This document shows positions 34,489 through 46,548 of a DNA stretch of 64,000 nucleotides, piece by piece (the first letter of the stretch is position 1; every line of letters starts with the position of its first letter). The stretch is from Ganoderma boninense (Eukaryota; Basidiomycota; Agaricomycetes; Polyporales; Polyporaceae), in assembly GCA_002900995.3 (NCBI GenBank), contig CM035308.1:2480001-2544000 (forward strand), given 5' to 3'. The translations under genes were made by a program, and so were the position numbers. Under the pieces are notes generated by a model. It saw nothing but the letters and a program-made list of their open reading frames with translations, was not told the DNA's origin and searched no databases.

Positions 34489-35576
34489 GCGTCGAGCGCA
34501 TCGCTCCGTTCCGCGCCCATGCTTCGGCCATCCCCATCCCTTCCTCGCATCGCGCCATCCCCACGCCTCCGCACACATTAGCACGCATCCGTGGAAATCC
34601 AGACCACCGCCATGGCCCATGGCGCCGTGTCGCATGCGGCCACGTCTTCAAAACTCCTCCATTTCCACTCTATCTTACGACCGCACCGGCGTCGCCATCG
34701 CCGTCGCTATAATCAGCCCTTCGTCAAGTCCACGCCATCCTCTCGGGGACGCTTGAACGCGTCGCCGACCCCGCGGGCCGTACTCCTACTTAGTCGGCCT
34801 CCAAGCGCGTTCTTGGAAGCCTCGGGCAGGGTCTCCCCGGTACCACATCATACACTACACCCGATTCAGTATTAGCTCGAGGCCGATGTCGCCTGGATAA
34901 ATTGTCTTTACTCAATCGCCTCCTCGTACTTATACATACGTCACCGACCACGGATTGTATTAGATTGTCAATGTATTACATCACTGTGCACTTTACATAC
35001 TTATATACGTACCCTCTTAGTCCTGTTTATTGCACCCACCACGTTCGCTTTGCTAGCCGTAGTACTTCCGGTCGCTGTAATCTGCTTCGGGCTGCTCGTC
35101 CCGACTGTCCCCCAATTAATACCGAGCCCATCTGGCCACTGCATTCATCTCTCCATTCCTCGAGTCTCTAGCCCATGCCTCGAAGATGAAGATAACAAAA
35201 GAGTCTGAGAAGGGCACATCATCGTGCGAAGGATCCACCCATATGGTGCGGGTGTCCCTGGAGTGCGAGCCGACGGTTCTGTACATCGACGTTGCATGGA
35301 CGGTACGCTCAGTACCGGCGCAGCATATTAAAGAACGCTCCACAATCGACAGCATGGAAACGTCCAACTCTATTGCCTAAGAAGCTCGACAAATGAAGGA
35401 TGCACGGAGTGTCGTACGGAAGGCCACCTGTAAAGATGATACTCGACCGCAACACGTTGTCTCCCGGTCAGACATCAGCAGCGAGACCCTGGCTATAGCT
35501 GAAGTCCTGCACGCTTCCACGCCTCGCCGAACACCGAACATCTGCATCTGCGGATGCGGATGCGGAGCTCAGGGTC
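34489..35576. other. Intergenic, about 1.1 kb
   Basis: Contains the 3' flanks of mini-gene D and of the convergent F-box gene. A 34900-35050 stretch is AT-richer. No gene is supported. Confidence 0.4.
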
Positions 35577-37664
35577 CTACCCCAATCCCACAGAGCCACC
35601 CCGCGAGCCCCCGCGCGACTCCGCGAAGAAGTCCCAGTCCGGCCACCGCGCATTGTCCGCCCACCCCAATTCCTCCCGCCACTCTCGCGGGAGCGCCGCT
35701 GTCGACCCCGCGGGCCCGCGCGAGACCACGACGAGCTCGCCAACGTACGTGCGGATAGCCTCAAGGTGCGGTGCACCCTCCCCTTCCTCGCAACCGCACT
35801 GGCATTCGAGAGCGAGCCGCTGGAGCGGGCGCGAGGTGCGCGAGCGCGCCGCGGCCATCTCGCGGAGATGCTGTAGCTCGCCCGCGGCCCCCCGGAAGCC
35901 GCAGACGCAGAGCGTCTCGAGGGCCGGGCAGAACACGGCCCTGTTGTCCGACGAGGTCCTCGCGAGCATCTTCGAGAGCCCGCCGAGCCCTTGCGCGTCG
36001 CTGCCTCCCAGGTCGACGCCAAGGACTCGCAGCGCACGGAAATCGCACAGGATAGGCAGGAGCAACGCGGACTGCCGGACTGCCCACAAGACGGTGACAT
36101 GCGCGAAGAGCGCCGCGCTCCTCATGACCACGTTTCGAACAGTCTCGCCGTACGTCTTGCGCGGTGTCGAGGACGGCGCAGCGGTGTTCAGGCACACCCC
36201 AGACCCCTGCGAGCTGCCCGCGAGCTCGATGCGGAGCTCCGCCACGATCCCGGCATGGATGGGGCTGACCTGGGGCGAGGAGACGCGCATGCGGGTGAGG
36301 GGGCCACTCCGACTAGCAAGGACACCGACAGCGGGGGACTCGGGCGGCGGCGAGGGAAGATGCGGCCACTCTGCCATCTGGTGCAAGGTGATGTCGTCCA
36401 CGCGGACGAGCGCGGACGTGGGGATCGAAAGGTGTGCCAAGAGCCAGACGGAGTTCTGGATGAGGAGCGCGAGCTTCCTGATATGGGGGAGCTCGACGAC
36501 CTCGGGCTCGAGGCGCGGGTCGAGCGCGATCCGCGCCGGCTCGCGGTTCGAGTGGACGCAGACGTCCTCGAGCGCGGGGCAGCGGCCGAGAAGGGCGAGG
36601 ATGTGCGGCAGGGACGGGATCCCGAGGATATGGTATAGCGCCAGCGAACGCAGGTTTGGCAGGCTGTCGAGCGGGATGAGCTTCGCGCTGTGCAGAGACA
36701 GCGTGCGGAGACGTGAGGCGCCTCCTGAGAACAGCGTGTAGCCCAGTTCGGGAAGGCTGGGCCCGCGTGGCCAGGAGTGGAGGTCGAGTGTACAGGTGAG
36801 CAGGTCAGAAGCAACGTTGATGAGGAGCCTTCGTGGATCGTAGCGGCGTGTCCAGGAGTTGCTATCCACGAGGAGAAGGTGTTGGATGCGCGAAGGGTAG
36901 ACATTGAGGAGCTCCTCGACGGTCTCAAGGTCGCCCTGGATTATCGCGTGTAGCGGGAGACTCTTAGAGCGAGGGAGATAGCGCGCAGTCGGCGTTGCAT
37001 CATTGCCTCCGCAGATGACCCCAGACCAGAGCGAGGGCGTGGCGAGGGAAACATCGCGCCAGTGCTTGCAGACTTCTGTGAGCCGGAGTGCGGTGCGGGG
37101 TGAAGGGTAGTTGAAAGGTTCGTAGGCCTCGAATAGAGAGATGCTTGCGATCCGTACGGTTTCCGTCGCGTAGAATGTGAAGATATGTGCGAGGAGTTCG
37201 GGTGGGAGGGTATTGATGACGGCCGCGGCATTGAGCAGGCTTCGCACATGGGAGGACGAATCGGTGAGGAGGGCGGAGAGCTGCCGTAACTGCGAAAGGA
37301 GACAGGAATTCAATATGCATGTCAGGCCCAGTTCAACAGTGAAAGTAATGAGCAATATGTCTTACTGTTTCAATGTAGTCTGGTTGTGTCCTGGAGATGT
37401 GGTTAACAATGGGGTTACGGACGCGATCAATGGTTTCCTACTTTGCATCGGGCCTAGCAAAGCCCTGGATACGATTGGAGGCACTCCGCACGCCGTTCAA
37501 CACGTCGATCGCATCCATACCCGAAATATCCAAGATTTCTGACAGCTTTCCGATAATAGCTCCTGTTCTGATCCTCAATCTGCTGTTCGGTTGGTGTCAA
37601 TGGTTAAGTGTATCTTATCAGTTAACGAGATAAGTACTCACGTTGTAGCTCGTTCACGAGGCTC
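35577..37664 (-). CDS. F-box-like domain protein with 5' introns
   Basis: The main exon runs from 37289 down to the stop at 35577. It begins L-R-Q-L-S-A-L-L-T-D-S-S-S-H-V-R, then the F-box-like core I-N-T-L-P-P-E-L-L-A-H-I-F-T-F-Y and V-C-K-H-W-R-D-V-S-L-A-T-P-S-L-W-S-G-V-I. The rest is leucine-rich and irregular, about 500 residues. The exon is preceded by a clear intron (GTAAGA...TTTCGCAG). The upstream coding sequence reads N-H-I-S-R-T-Q-P-D-Y-I-E-T. The ATG within that intron (37355) is therefore probably not the true start; the start is likely near 37664 (M-S-L-V-N-E-L-Q). The exon chain between 37390 and 37664 is unresolved. Probable SCF adaptor, target unknown. Confidence 0.75.
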
Positions 37665-37910
37665 ATTGAATGAGCTCCGAGTGAGACCTTGGGAGAGAAG
37701 GACGACGTGCAGTCGGTGCCTCAGATGCAGACCCGGTCATCCTCACGTGGACCCAAGCTATCTGATGGTGACGAATTTACGCTTACTCACAATTGGAAAG
37801 AATGGGTGCGTCCAGACGAATACTTCCACTGTGACATATAGATCCAACCAAAAAAACCTTTGAAAACCTACACAAAGCCATCTTCCAATATATACCGTGG
37901 AAGTCCTCGT

Positions 37911-40475
37911 TCACGAGCACCGCGTCGTGACAGTGAGCGCCGCAAAGCTCTCCAGCAGCTTCTCCGGGTCGACCCGCACTTCCTCCGTCCAGTACCTCAC
38001 CTTCACGGCATAGCTCCCCACGGCATCCCCATCGTCGATGAGCCTCGTCTGGTTTGCGAAGGCAGGTACCTCGACACCATCCCTCACCCACGTGATCTCG
38101 TAGCCCTCCTTGACGTCAATGGGCGTGTCGCGTAGGTGCGCGAGGGGAACGAGGGTGAGGTCTAGCACCCTCTGCTGCTTCGATTGCGACTTCGTCCCGA
38201 GATCAAGGACGGCGGCGAGCTCGATGCAGGAGGGGGCGAGGCCATCGATGAGTGCAACGCGCCGCAGGAGGGCGTACCAAAGGCCCTCGACGCAGGCGCT
38301 GCAGAAGTTGGGCGTGGTGACGATGCGCATGAGACAGTCCTCGTTAGTCGGGCGGTAGGTGGTCTCATTCGTCTCGGAGAATCTGTGCGTGGACGGGCAA
38401 GGTTAGCGATGGCCCATTCCGACGGAAAAACTAGCTAAAAGAGAAGTTCGGTCTGAAGCAGGTGAGGGATAAGAGCAAGAGACAGAGGCGTGATCTCTGA
38501 CTATGGATACTATCTCCGACATTGCGAGAGATGCCATGGGTGAGCAAGAGAGGAAATCGGACGCACGTCGGGTATAGGCTGTAATGTCCAGGGGTTGTTA
38601 CAAACCTGTCGAGGGAAACACTCGTGTCAGCAAGCAGCCCAACAACGTCCTGAATATACGGCATGGGGAGAAACAACACCGGTACTTACTCGCTCTCGTC
38701 CCCGAATTCGAGCACCTCAACACTGCACAGCTGCGCTTCGCCCTCCGTTTTCTTATTCTTTAGCGTGAACGTGACCTCGTGCTCTCCTTCCAGAAGCGTA
38801 TGGTTTAGCTTGACGTCGTAGTGCCACCTGTCGACCCCGATGTCCGCACGTGGTGCCCAGTGCAAATCCTTCCCGTCAAGTGAAACGACGAGGTCCGAAG
38901 CAGCAGGGATGCCGGAGAGCGAGAAGCGAATAAGGTGCCAGACATACTGGCCCGAAGAGTTGAATGTCGTGGACCAGGCAGCGGAAGTGTTGAGGAGCGT
39001 CCAAGCGTAGTTCTGCAGGGGCATTACGGCGCGTTCAACTCGGATTTTCTCCTCCACAGGCGAGCCGTGCTCATGACCATCGTGAGAGTGGGAGTGGAGG
39101 TCGGCGGCAGCATTGGGCACGGGTGAGAGCCAGTGCGTCCAGGGCACGCCAGCTGGGGTCGTGTTGTGCGCGGCGTTCACACCAAAGTAGGCAAACCCGC
39201 CGTCGTACTCCTCGCCGACGTCGATGATGGAGTGACCCAGCTCGTGCCTGCAGAGCGTTCAGTCTCCGCGACATGATGCAATTCTAGTACTGGACGCTCA
39301 CCGGAGGACCAATGGCCCGTTGGCGAGAGATGGGGTGATCACCCTGAGGTTGCGATGAACCTGCATGACATGCCTGACGGCAGGATGGGCACTCACGTAA
39401 ACTCTCCACCAAGGCCTAGATGCGAAGATGGTGTGTGATGAGGAAAGGCGATAGAAGACCGCTCGTAAAGCACCTACCACCGTAGAGAGGGTCGTTTCCT
39501 GTGTAGCAGAACCGTTAACAGTTGGAGGATACAGCCATCCTTGAAGTCGAATAGACGCACCCATGAGAATCGGAAAGTCGCACTGGGTGCCTAGGGAGTC
39601 ACAGGCTTCTCGGGCTACCTCCGGTTTGCTGTAGTACACCCCGCGAAGCTCCGTACCGTCGCGATATAGCCCAAAAACAGTGCTGCCACGTTTCAAAAGA
39701 CGTCAGCCTGGAACTCGAGAGATGGTCACGTTGGACTTGCTCCTTGGGCTTGCCACCGACACCGACCCCGCTCTGCGATCAAACATGCTGAGTATACGAC
39801 TATAGAAAATGAAATATTTCCGTACCTCCTTGCTGGGCGCAAATGCAGCCCAGAAGTTGAGGAGAGGCTTCACGGTGTAAAATGTTTGGTTGCTAGAGAT
39901 ATCCTCGGCAAGACGGAGAGCGTCATCAAGGAACTTGTCCTTCTCTTCCGATGTATCTAATTAATAGGTATATGCGCGTTCAAATCCTCAAAAATCATAG
40001 AGACTAGGGAGATGTTCTTACAGCCGTCCGCGAAGAACACCAAATCAACGCGGTTGCTCGAGTCCCCGGATGTGATGAGGGGAGAAACCTTAAGTTGGGG
40101 TGCCTTATCTTGGAGAGGACGCAGGACGACCTGGTCTGTCTCAAAAACTTGCGGCGCCGTGCGGATAAGGGTGTGGAAGTCCCAAGTATGTTTCTCGCCA
40201 CAAAGAGACTCAGCGCGCTCCCATACCACTTGCTCCTCCTTAGCGATGAACTGGATCCTCTCCTCGCCCGACTCCAACCGCTTGGTCTTGAAGTATCCCG
40301 ATTCGGCGAGACCTCTGAAGTGCTGCGTCTCACGAAGGGCGAGATAGGTGCATTTCAAAGTGTCCAGTTCCCGGTGCACGACAAGTTCATACGGCCGTTC
40401 AGTGATGTCTGCCGCGAGCGCAGATGTCAAGCAAAGCGCAAGCACGAGCCAGATATCAAGCAGGAGGCGGTTCAT
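37911..40475 (-). CDS. Secreted M64-family metallopeptidase (IgA-peptidase-like)
   Basis: Starts at 40475 with a signal peptide (M-N-R-L-L-L-D-I-W-L-V-L-A-L-C-L). Exon 1 ends at 40022 inside F-F-A-D-G-Y-T-S-E-E-K-D-K-F, the M64 entry motif. Further exons give G-L-Y-R-D-G-T-E-L-R-G-V-Y-Y, then N-D-P-L-Y-G-G-L-G-G-E-F-T, then the zinc site R-H-E-L-G-H-S-I-I-D-V-G-E-E-Y-D-G-G. A His-rich stretch (H-S-H-S-H-D-G-H-E-H) and a beta-rich C-terminal region follow, to the stop at 37911. Introns are short, about ten exons. M64 enzymes are HExxH zinc proteases; fungal members are extracellular with unknown substrates. The donor after K-P-K-E near 39740 is weak. It diverges from the Vip1-like gene across about 295 bp. 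Confidence 0.88.
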
Positions 40476-40769
40476 CCTGTCAGTGACAGTCGTAGACTGG
40501 GAGCAGGCGTTCTAACGCTGCATATGCGCGACTCAGAGAACCCTGGCAGCCGCCGTGGTCGTCGTCGTTGCCGATGAGAACGAGAGCGACTCACGCGACG
40601 CGGCGTGATCGAGGCCCGGCGGCGGGCGGGCCGGGGCGCAGCCGTGAGGGCGGAGTGACATCATCGGGATGGCTCGAGGAGTCGAAGAGCGCAGCCCCAG
40701 GTCCTTCGAGTTTACTTACAACCATCGTCTCCATCGATCCCCATCGCACCTTTCACACTTACCACCACC

Positions 40770-41935
40770 ATGTCTGCCAACATCATCCACGTACGTCGTC
40801 TTCTATCTGCCGAGCTATGCCGCGCATATAGCCGCCACCGGTCCTCGTGCTGGGAAACCTTCCTCCTGTATGCTGATTGTATGCGCTTTTTGGACAGGTT
40901 TCTGACATTTCGGCAACGACGACGAAGACGCATCTGAATGACTTCTTCACGTAAGTGCCGCTTCCGAAATTCATGATATTCAACAGGTCCTTTCTATCAG
41001 ACCCAAGGAAGCCTAAACTCACGCTCCATTCCTCGCCTACCCCCAGGTTCTGTGGCAAGATCAACGACATAGACTACGACGAAGAGAAGCGTACCGCTAA
41101 GCTCACCTTCGACAAGCCCTCCGCGGCCAAGACCGCGCTCATGCTGCACGGCGGTACTCTCGACGGCGCGCACCTCACCATCGTCTCCGACCTCCCTGAG
41201 GCTCACGCCGCGGGCGCGGCCAAGGAGACCGAGCACCACGCTCCTGGCGCACACATCGACCAGAGCGACAAGCCGCGCGCAGGAAGTGAGTCCGTTTCGT
41301 CTCCCTCTCCCCCGTACTCGAGAGGCGGACACTTAAACCGCGCGCTCTGCAAAGTCGCCGCCGAGTACCTCGCCAAGGGCTACACCCTCTCCGACCAGAT
41401 CCTCCAGCGCGCCATCGAGCTCGACCAGCAGCACGGGATTTCCGGACGTTTCCTCTCCTACATCCAAGGCCTTGATACCACGCTTGGTGCGCCCGCTCCA
41501 CATGCTTGCGCGTGATTCTGAGGCTGAAAGGGTCGGCGCAGGGGCCAAGGTCCTCGGGCCTGAGCAGACAATATCGGGAAAGGCACAGGAGACCCTCCGC
41601 GGTGCGCAGCAGCAGGCGAGAGCTGTCGACGAGCAGCGCGGCATCTCCAAGACGGCAACCGACGTGAGTACCTTGTATCGTTTTGGCACGTCTCGTCTGA
41701 CGGCTTGGATTGCGTCCTCTAGTACTACACTAAGGCTTTGTCGTCGCCGTTCGGCCAGAAGGTGAAGGCGTTTTACACGACCACGTCGAAGCAGGTGCTC
41801 GACATCCACGAGGAAGCCCGCCGCATCCATGAGACGCATAAGGCGTCGCAGACTCAGCACCCCGCCGCGGCGCCGTCGTCGACTGCTCCTGCCGGGGACG
41901 CGCCCAAGGCTGCAGATGCACCGACCACGGCGTAG
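40770..41935 (+). CDS. Vip1-like RRM RNA-binding protein
   Basis: Exons 40770-40790, 40898-40950, 41047-41285, 41355-41486, 41542-about 41663 and a last exon of about 41723-41935 join in phase. The RRM begins at residue 1 region: I-I-H-V-S-D-I-S-A-T-T-T-K-T-H-L-N-D-F-F, then F-C-G-K-I-N-D-I-D-Y. Next is A-K-L-T-F-D-K-P-S-A-A-K-T-A-L-M-L. The C-terminal half is helical and polar (A-A-E-Y-L-A-K-G-Y-T-L-S-D-Q-I-L-Q-R-A-I-E-L) and ends with a Pro/Ala-rich tail. This matches the fission yeast Vip1 type of small cytosolic RRM proteins, whose RNA targets are not well defined. The exon order and the RRM are clear; the role is inferred by family. Confidence 0.88.
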
Positions 41936-43323
41936 AACAGGAATGCCGTGTAGAGGAAGAAGTACCGGACTGTTGTATGACATACACGCTGCTTTATACG
42001 CACGAACGTTGCAAAACTGTAAGCTAAAGCCTCACTTTGTACTCGCATTCTGCGCTGCACGTTCGTCTTTGTGGAGGAATGGAAACCCGCCGGTGCGCTC
42101 GCCGAGCTGTGTTGACGTCAGAGTTCGATCGATCGAAGCCGACAGCGGTTGCATCTGCAGCCTGCCACGGCGACGATCCCCCGAACCAGGAAACCGCTCG
42201 CCGAGCGAAGCCTGGCGATTAGGCGGAGCACAGCTCTCGAAGGAACGTCTTCTCTCGTCCAGAGAAGCCAAAAACCCTGACGCACACCCACGCCACACCG
42301 GGCGCAGCGTTCTGATGCGACATGGAGGACCGTATGCAGACATATTCACAATGAATTCGCGGCGACGTGAGCCCGACGGCTTGTTCAGAGCGCGCGCGGC
42401 GCAGCGGCTGGTGCGGAGCATGATATTGGGTCAATAAGGGTTATACGCTTAGACTACCGGGGTATTAACGAGCGATTGTGGGGGGGGGGGATCGGGGTGG
42501 AGACGGTCTCATGGCGAGGGAGAGAGGAAATCCAATCCAACGTCGACAGTCAACAGTTTAGAAGGACCCAAGTGGAAGAGGACTCGCAAGGATGAGGACG
42601 ATAAGTGAATATGATGGCCGGACCAATGCAGTCGTACAAGTACCAGGAGGAGAGTAGAAGGTGAAATGTGAGGCGGGGGGGGGAGAGAAGGAGGGCCAAA
42701 GGTATGTGTGTGGAGAGGGGAGGGGGTCAAGGGACCGTGCGACGGGTGGGGGAAGCAAGCTGCAACGCAACCAGGGACATGAGCTTGATTGAGGAGGTCG
42801 GCATTCTGGAACCTTGGGGGGGAATGGAGTAACCACGCTAGCTTGACGATCGGGTCATCTGGTGGGAGTCGCAGCAGGGACAAGTGGCTCTCGAGGCAGG
42901 AAGGGGACGGCCTCCTCACCGCATGGAGGGGGACGTGGGGTAAGAGAGGCGTAAGGAGGGCGTGAACAGCGAGGGCGTAAAACGTGGAAGGACGATGGGG
43001 AATTCCTTGTACCTAGTGGTCACAGAATGCGGGTGAGAGAACGCAACAAGCATGGTACGTACATGAAAATGACGGTGGCGAAAGGGAGGCGGGGTGAGGT
43101 GAGGTGAGAGTGCAATGCAAAGCACAAAAATGGATGGGATGGATGCGCTAGGGACACAGGCACAACGTCCAGGGAAACCCAGAGAGAGAGAGAGAGAGGA
43201 AAATAAGTGAGAGTAAGAAAGAACATGTGAACGGGCCCAGGACGTCCAGGACGAGTGAAGACGGAGGAAAAACACAGACGCAAACGAGCGGAGGGTGCAC
43301 GCGGGCGCGGCGAACAGGATATG
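41936..43323. other. Intergenic with strand-biased purine tracts
   Basis: Convergent 3' flanks, about 1.4 kb. From 42470 to 43320 the plus strand is strongly purine-rich, with a G run at 42479-42490 and a GA repeat at 43181-43198. This keeps long minus-strand frames open without any family signal, so no gene is called. Confidence 0.5.
43181..43198. repeat. (GA)n microsatellite
   Basis: Nine AG/GA units within the purine-rich intergenic stretch. Confidence 0.85.
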
Positions 43324-45887
43324 TCACATAACGAGGCATTTGCAGCACCCTGCGCCGCCGTCCTCGTCCGCCTGTTGCTGGATGAACTCTTCCTTGCTTG
43401 TCAGAGGCATTGGAAGCATCGTTTGCATCTGCGGTGACGCATGCTGAATCGTCTGATAATGCGAGAACGGCGGTGGAGACACCACGCGTGGCCGTTCGGA
43501 AGACCGCGGAGTCGAAGGAATGGGCGTTGTCGGGGAACTGCGTTCCTCGTCGGGTGGTTGTTCCGGCACCTCGAGTCTCGGTAGAGGTTGAGGCTGTGGT
43601 GGGTCGAACTCCTTCGGTTGCCCGAACTCGTCCATTGTGAGGAGCTGATTAGGATTTCCACTCCATCGCTTGCGGTGCTTCGCCTGGTCGAATCCAAACG
43701 TGCCAGGTGCCTGGAACGCGCATCGTGAGTTCGGAAGGAGGGCAGATAAAGACAAGATCCAACTCACTGGCTCGATAATGATCTCGGGCTCCCTGGGCTT
43801 CGGTGTGCCGTCGGCAGTCTCATACTGGTCCTGTAGACCTTTCTTTCTCGCGACCACTGGGAGTACCACCTTGGTTGCCGGAAGCTCAGCTCATGTGAAT
43901 TCAGGAACGAAAGCGGAGAACTCACTTCATCCCAATTACCGTTAGCTGGCCGGGGCTGTGTCCATGTCGGAATAGCATGTTCATCTCCGTCGGGCAATGG
44001 ATACTGCCCGACCGAACGACGGTTCTCATCCTTCGGGCCTGTCCGCTTCTGCAAGGAGGATGGGGGCGCCTTAGCTTTCTGCTTCTTTGACGTCGAAGGT
44101 GTAGAGCTTGCAGGGCTTTTCGCGCGTTTCTTTGCTGTGGGTGTTGCTGGCGCGGAGGAACTAGCTGGTAACGAAGAAGGCGATGGGGAGCCTTGTGTCT
44201 TGAGGGGCTGGGTGGCAGAACGTTGCATCGCAGGAACAGATGGTGACGGTGACGACGGGCCAGACAACGCATTCTCGGTTACGCTCCGAGTCGGCTTCCC
44301 CGGTGTCGGCGTCGTCGTCCGTGAGCGTAGCGTCGGCTGAGGTATTCGACTCCGCGTCGTGTTCTGCGTTTGGCGGCTGTTCGGAGTATCGCTGCGCTCT
44401 AGCGATGGCGACGACACTGAACCGTTCGTGTGTGGTTGCACCGTCTGCGTGTAATAATCATCCAACTGATCCTCATACCCTTGGTAGTCGTCATCGTCGT
44501 CCAGGTCCGTCAAAGGTCGCTCGTCCATCACCGTATCTCCATTCTCCATCGCGTCCTCGTCAATGTAAATGCTCTCCCGTGCTCCTGCGCTGTCAGCTCT
44601 TGGTCTCCCCTTGGCTCGTCCATTGGGCATGTCTCTTCCTCGCGAGTTTGAACGCGAACGAGATGAGAGGCCGCTTTGAGACTGGCTAGCATTCCGTAGT
44701 GTATGGCCATAGTTTGCTATATCGAGCATCTCCTGGCGCCGAGCAACGCGCAGCTCGCCGACACCGCCGTTCCGCGCCACATCCCCACGGTACCAGTGTT
44801 CGAAAGGACGTTCATCTGACTCTGAAGACATTCGTTCGGGGGCGTAGTCAAGCTGGCTGTGAGAAGAGGAGAGAGAGTTGGGAGGGAACGGCGCCTGTTC
44901 TTGGAAGATATCGGACACCTTCCGTCGCGGGACTTGGATCGTGGAGCGGGATGCGTGTGATTGCGGTGATGACTGGGCCGCGGGGTGTGTCTTCTCCTCG
45001 ACCCGGTATAGCTGCGACTCAGATGCATCCCCTGTGTGGAGTTTAGAATGCTTCGTTGTAGCGGCTGTAGAGGCTGCAGTATAATGAGTATGAGTGTTCT
45101 CGCCGCTCCCCGTCGCGACGAAGACGAAGGTCCCTGGCATAGCACTTCATTCTACAACGAGAGCTATTCGTTGACGCAAGCCGACCAGTGCGTGACGATA
45201 GTCGCGACGGGATACGGCGAAAAGCCTCATCATCATTTACAGAGCCCCTCCAATATTCACAACGGACGACTCCAAGAGTATTCTGCACTTACCATTATGT
45301 TTCGCATAGCCGTTCACTCGCCCATTTGTACCCCCACCGGTATATGTCGACTGCGCTTGGCTGGAGGTGCTCCCAGTTCGTGTCCGCGAGACGGGTATCC
45401 GCGTGCCCTTCGGCGCGTTGATAGGAGATATAGAGCGCGTCTCTGTAGCGGGGGGTGCTTGATCTGCATGCAAGGGGGGTTCGAATGGGAATGGTTGTGA
45501 AAGGGCGCGGGCGCGCTGGAAGCTGGGTGGAGGGGCACCTGTATGCACGCCTGCGGACGACTCTGTGGTTCTTGAAGACTGGATGCTAGGGCGGGGGATC
45601 GCGCTTGGCTTGCTGTTCGTGTGAGAGTGCGAGGAGGTGGATGTTCCCGGTCGTGGAGGAGCATGGTACTGGCCGATCGCATGGTCTTCGGACGAGGTGA
45701 CAGAGGTGGCAGACATACGTTTGGTGAGGACGGTGCTCTCATCCTTGAGACCTTCATGCGGTGTTAGAAGGTGCGGTTCGAGCGCAGAGAGATGATAGGC
45801 CTTACGTTTACGGAGGGCAGGAACAATCACCTCGTCCCAGGTTGGTTCTCGAGGCAAGGCTGATTGGGCCGTCGCAGTCAAGGCCAT
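43324..45887 (-). CDS. Large disordered protein with C-terminal CaaX box
   Basis: Starts at the ATG 45887. Exon 1 reads T-W-D-E-V-I-V-P-A-L-R-K-R and splices (GTAAGG...TGAAG) to L-K-D-E-S-T-V-L-T-K-R. The next large exons are Ser/Thr/Pro-rich and probably unstructured (G-T-R-I-P-V-S-R-T-R-T-G-S; D-L-D-D-D-D-D-Y-Q-G-Y-E-D; A-K-K-R-A-K-S-P-A-S-S). The final exons hold P-V-V-A-R-K-K-G-L-Q-D-Q-Y-E and F-G-F-D-Q-A-K-H-R-K-R-W. The last residues are G-A-G-C-C-K-C-L-V-M and stop: a Cys-aliphatic-aliphatic-Met box with two extra Cys just before it. This suggests farnesylation plus palmitoylation and membrane attachment. Homologues appear to be conserved in basidiomycetes (from memory, not checked). 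No enzymatic domain is seen; function unknown. Confidence 0.75.
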
Positions 45888-46548
45888 GGGCCAAGAATTA
45901 AGGCAAAAGAGAGAAAGCCAATGTTGCCTTCAAGGGGAGAAAAGTAAGGAGGGAAACGAAGGGCAGAGCAGGGGGAGGCGGGCGTTGGTCGTCGTCGCGG
46001 GGAAGGAAGCATCGGCGGCGGCGGCTGGCACTAACCGGGACTTACCCACTAACAAACCTCTTTCCCACAGCTCATGCAATCTATACACATGACTTCACAT
46101 CCTTCCTTACTTGTCCTTACTCGGCTAAACCGGGTTGTTACTCGTGGGCAAACAGCGCGTAAACCCCGATAAATCGTCAATATAGCCGCTCCATGTCTCT
46201 CAGACAAGAATAACATGACAGCCTACAGAAGTACGCTGTGTGGCGCACGTTCGGACACAAGTACAATATTAAGCCGACTCTAAATAGCTTGTAAGTGTAA
46301 GGACGGTATGTGTTCGTTAGATAGATGCAGCGAGTGATGGATGTCAATGCGAGCGAGCGATGTGCGAGGTTGTCTGCCAAATGCCGAGGAAAGGAAGGGA
46401 CTAGTGAAACGGATGGAGTGCGGAAGGGATGGTGAGAGGTTAAGTGATCGCATGATATCATGATGATTGTGACAGCGAAAGCAAACGAATGTACGAGCGA
46501 GACATGGAAGCATACCCAAGCAAAGTACAATTACACCGAGGCGGCGCC
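45888..46548. other. Intergenic, about 660 bp
   Basis: Promoter side of the CaaX-protein gene and 3' flank of the kinase gene. No further gene is supported. Confidence 0.4.

Noticed and set aside
35554..36741. 395-codon plus-strand open frame
   Set aside because: Antisense shadow of the F-box gene at 35577-37289 in GC-rich DNA, without motif or splice support.
37290..37355. ATG at 37355 as start of the fourth F-box gene
   Set aside because: It lies within a good GTAAGA...TTTCGCAG intron, and upstream sequence gives a better continuing coding frame.
42509..43348. Several long minus-strand frames rich in Pro, Ser, Leu and Phe
   Set aside because: Produced by the purine-rich plus strand and a GA repeat; no splice pattern or conserved motif.
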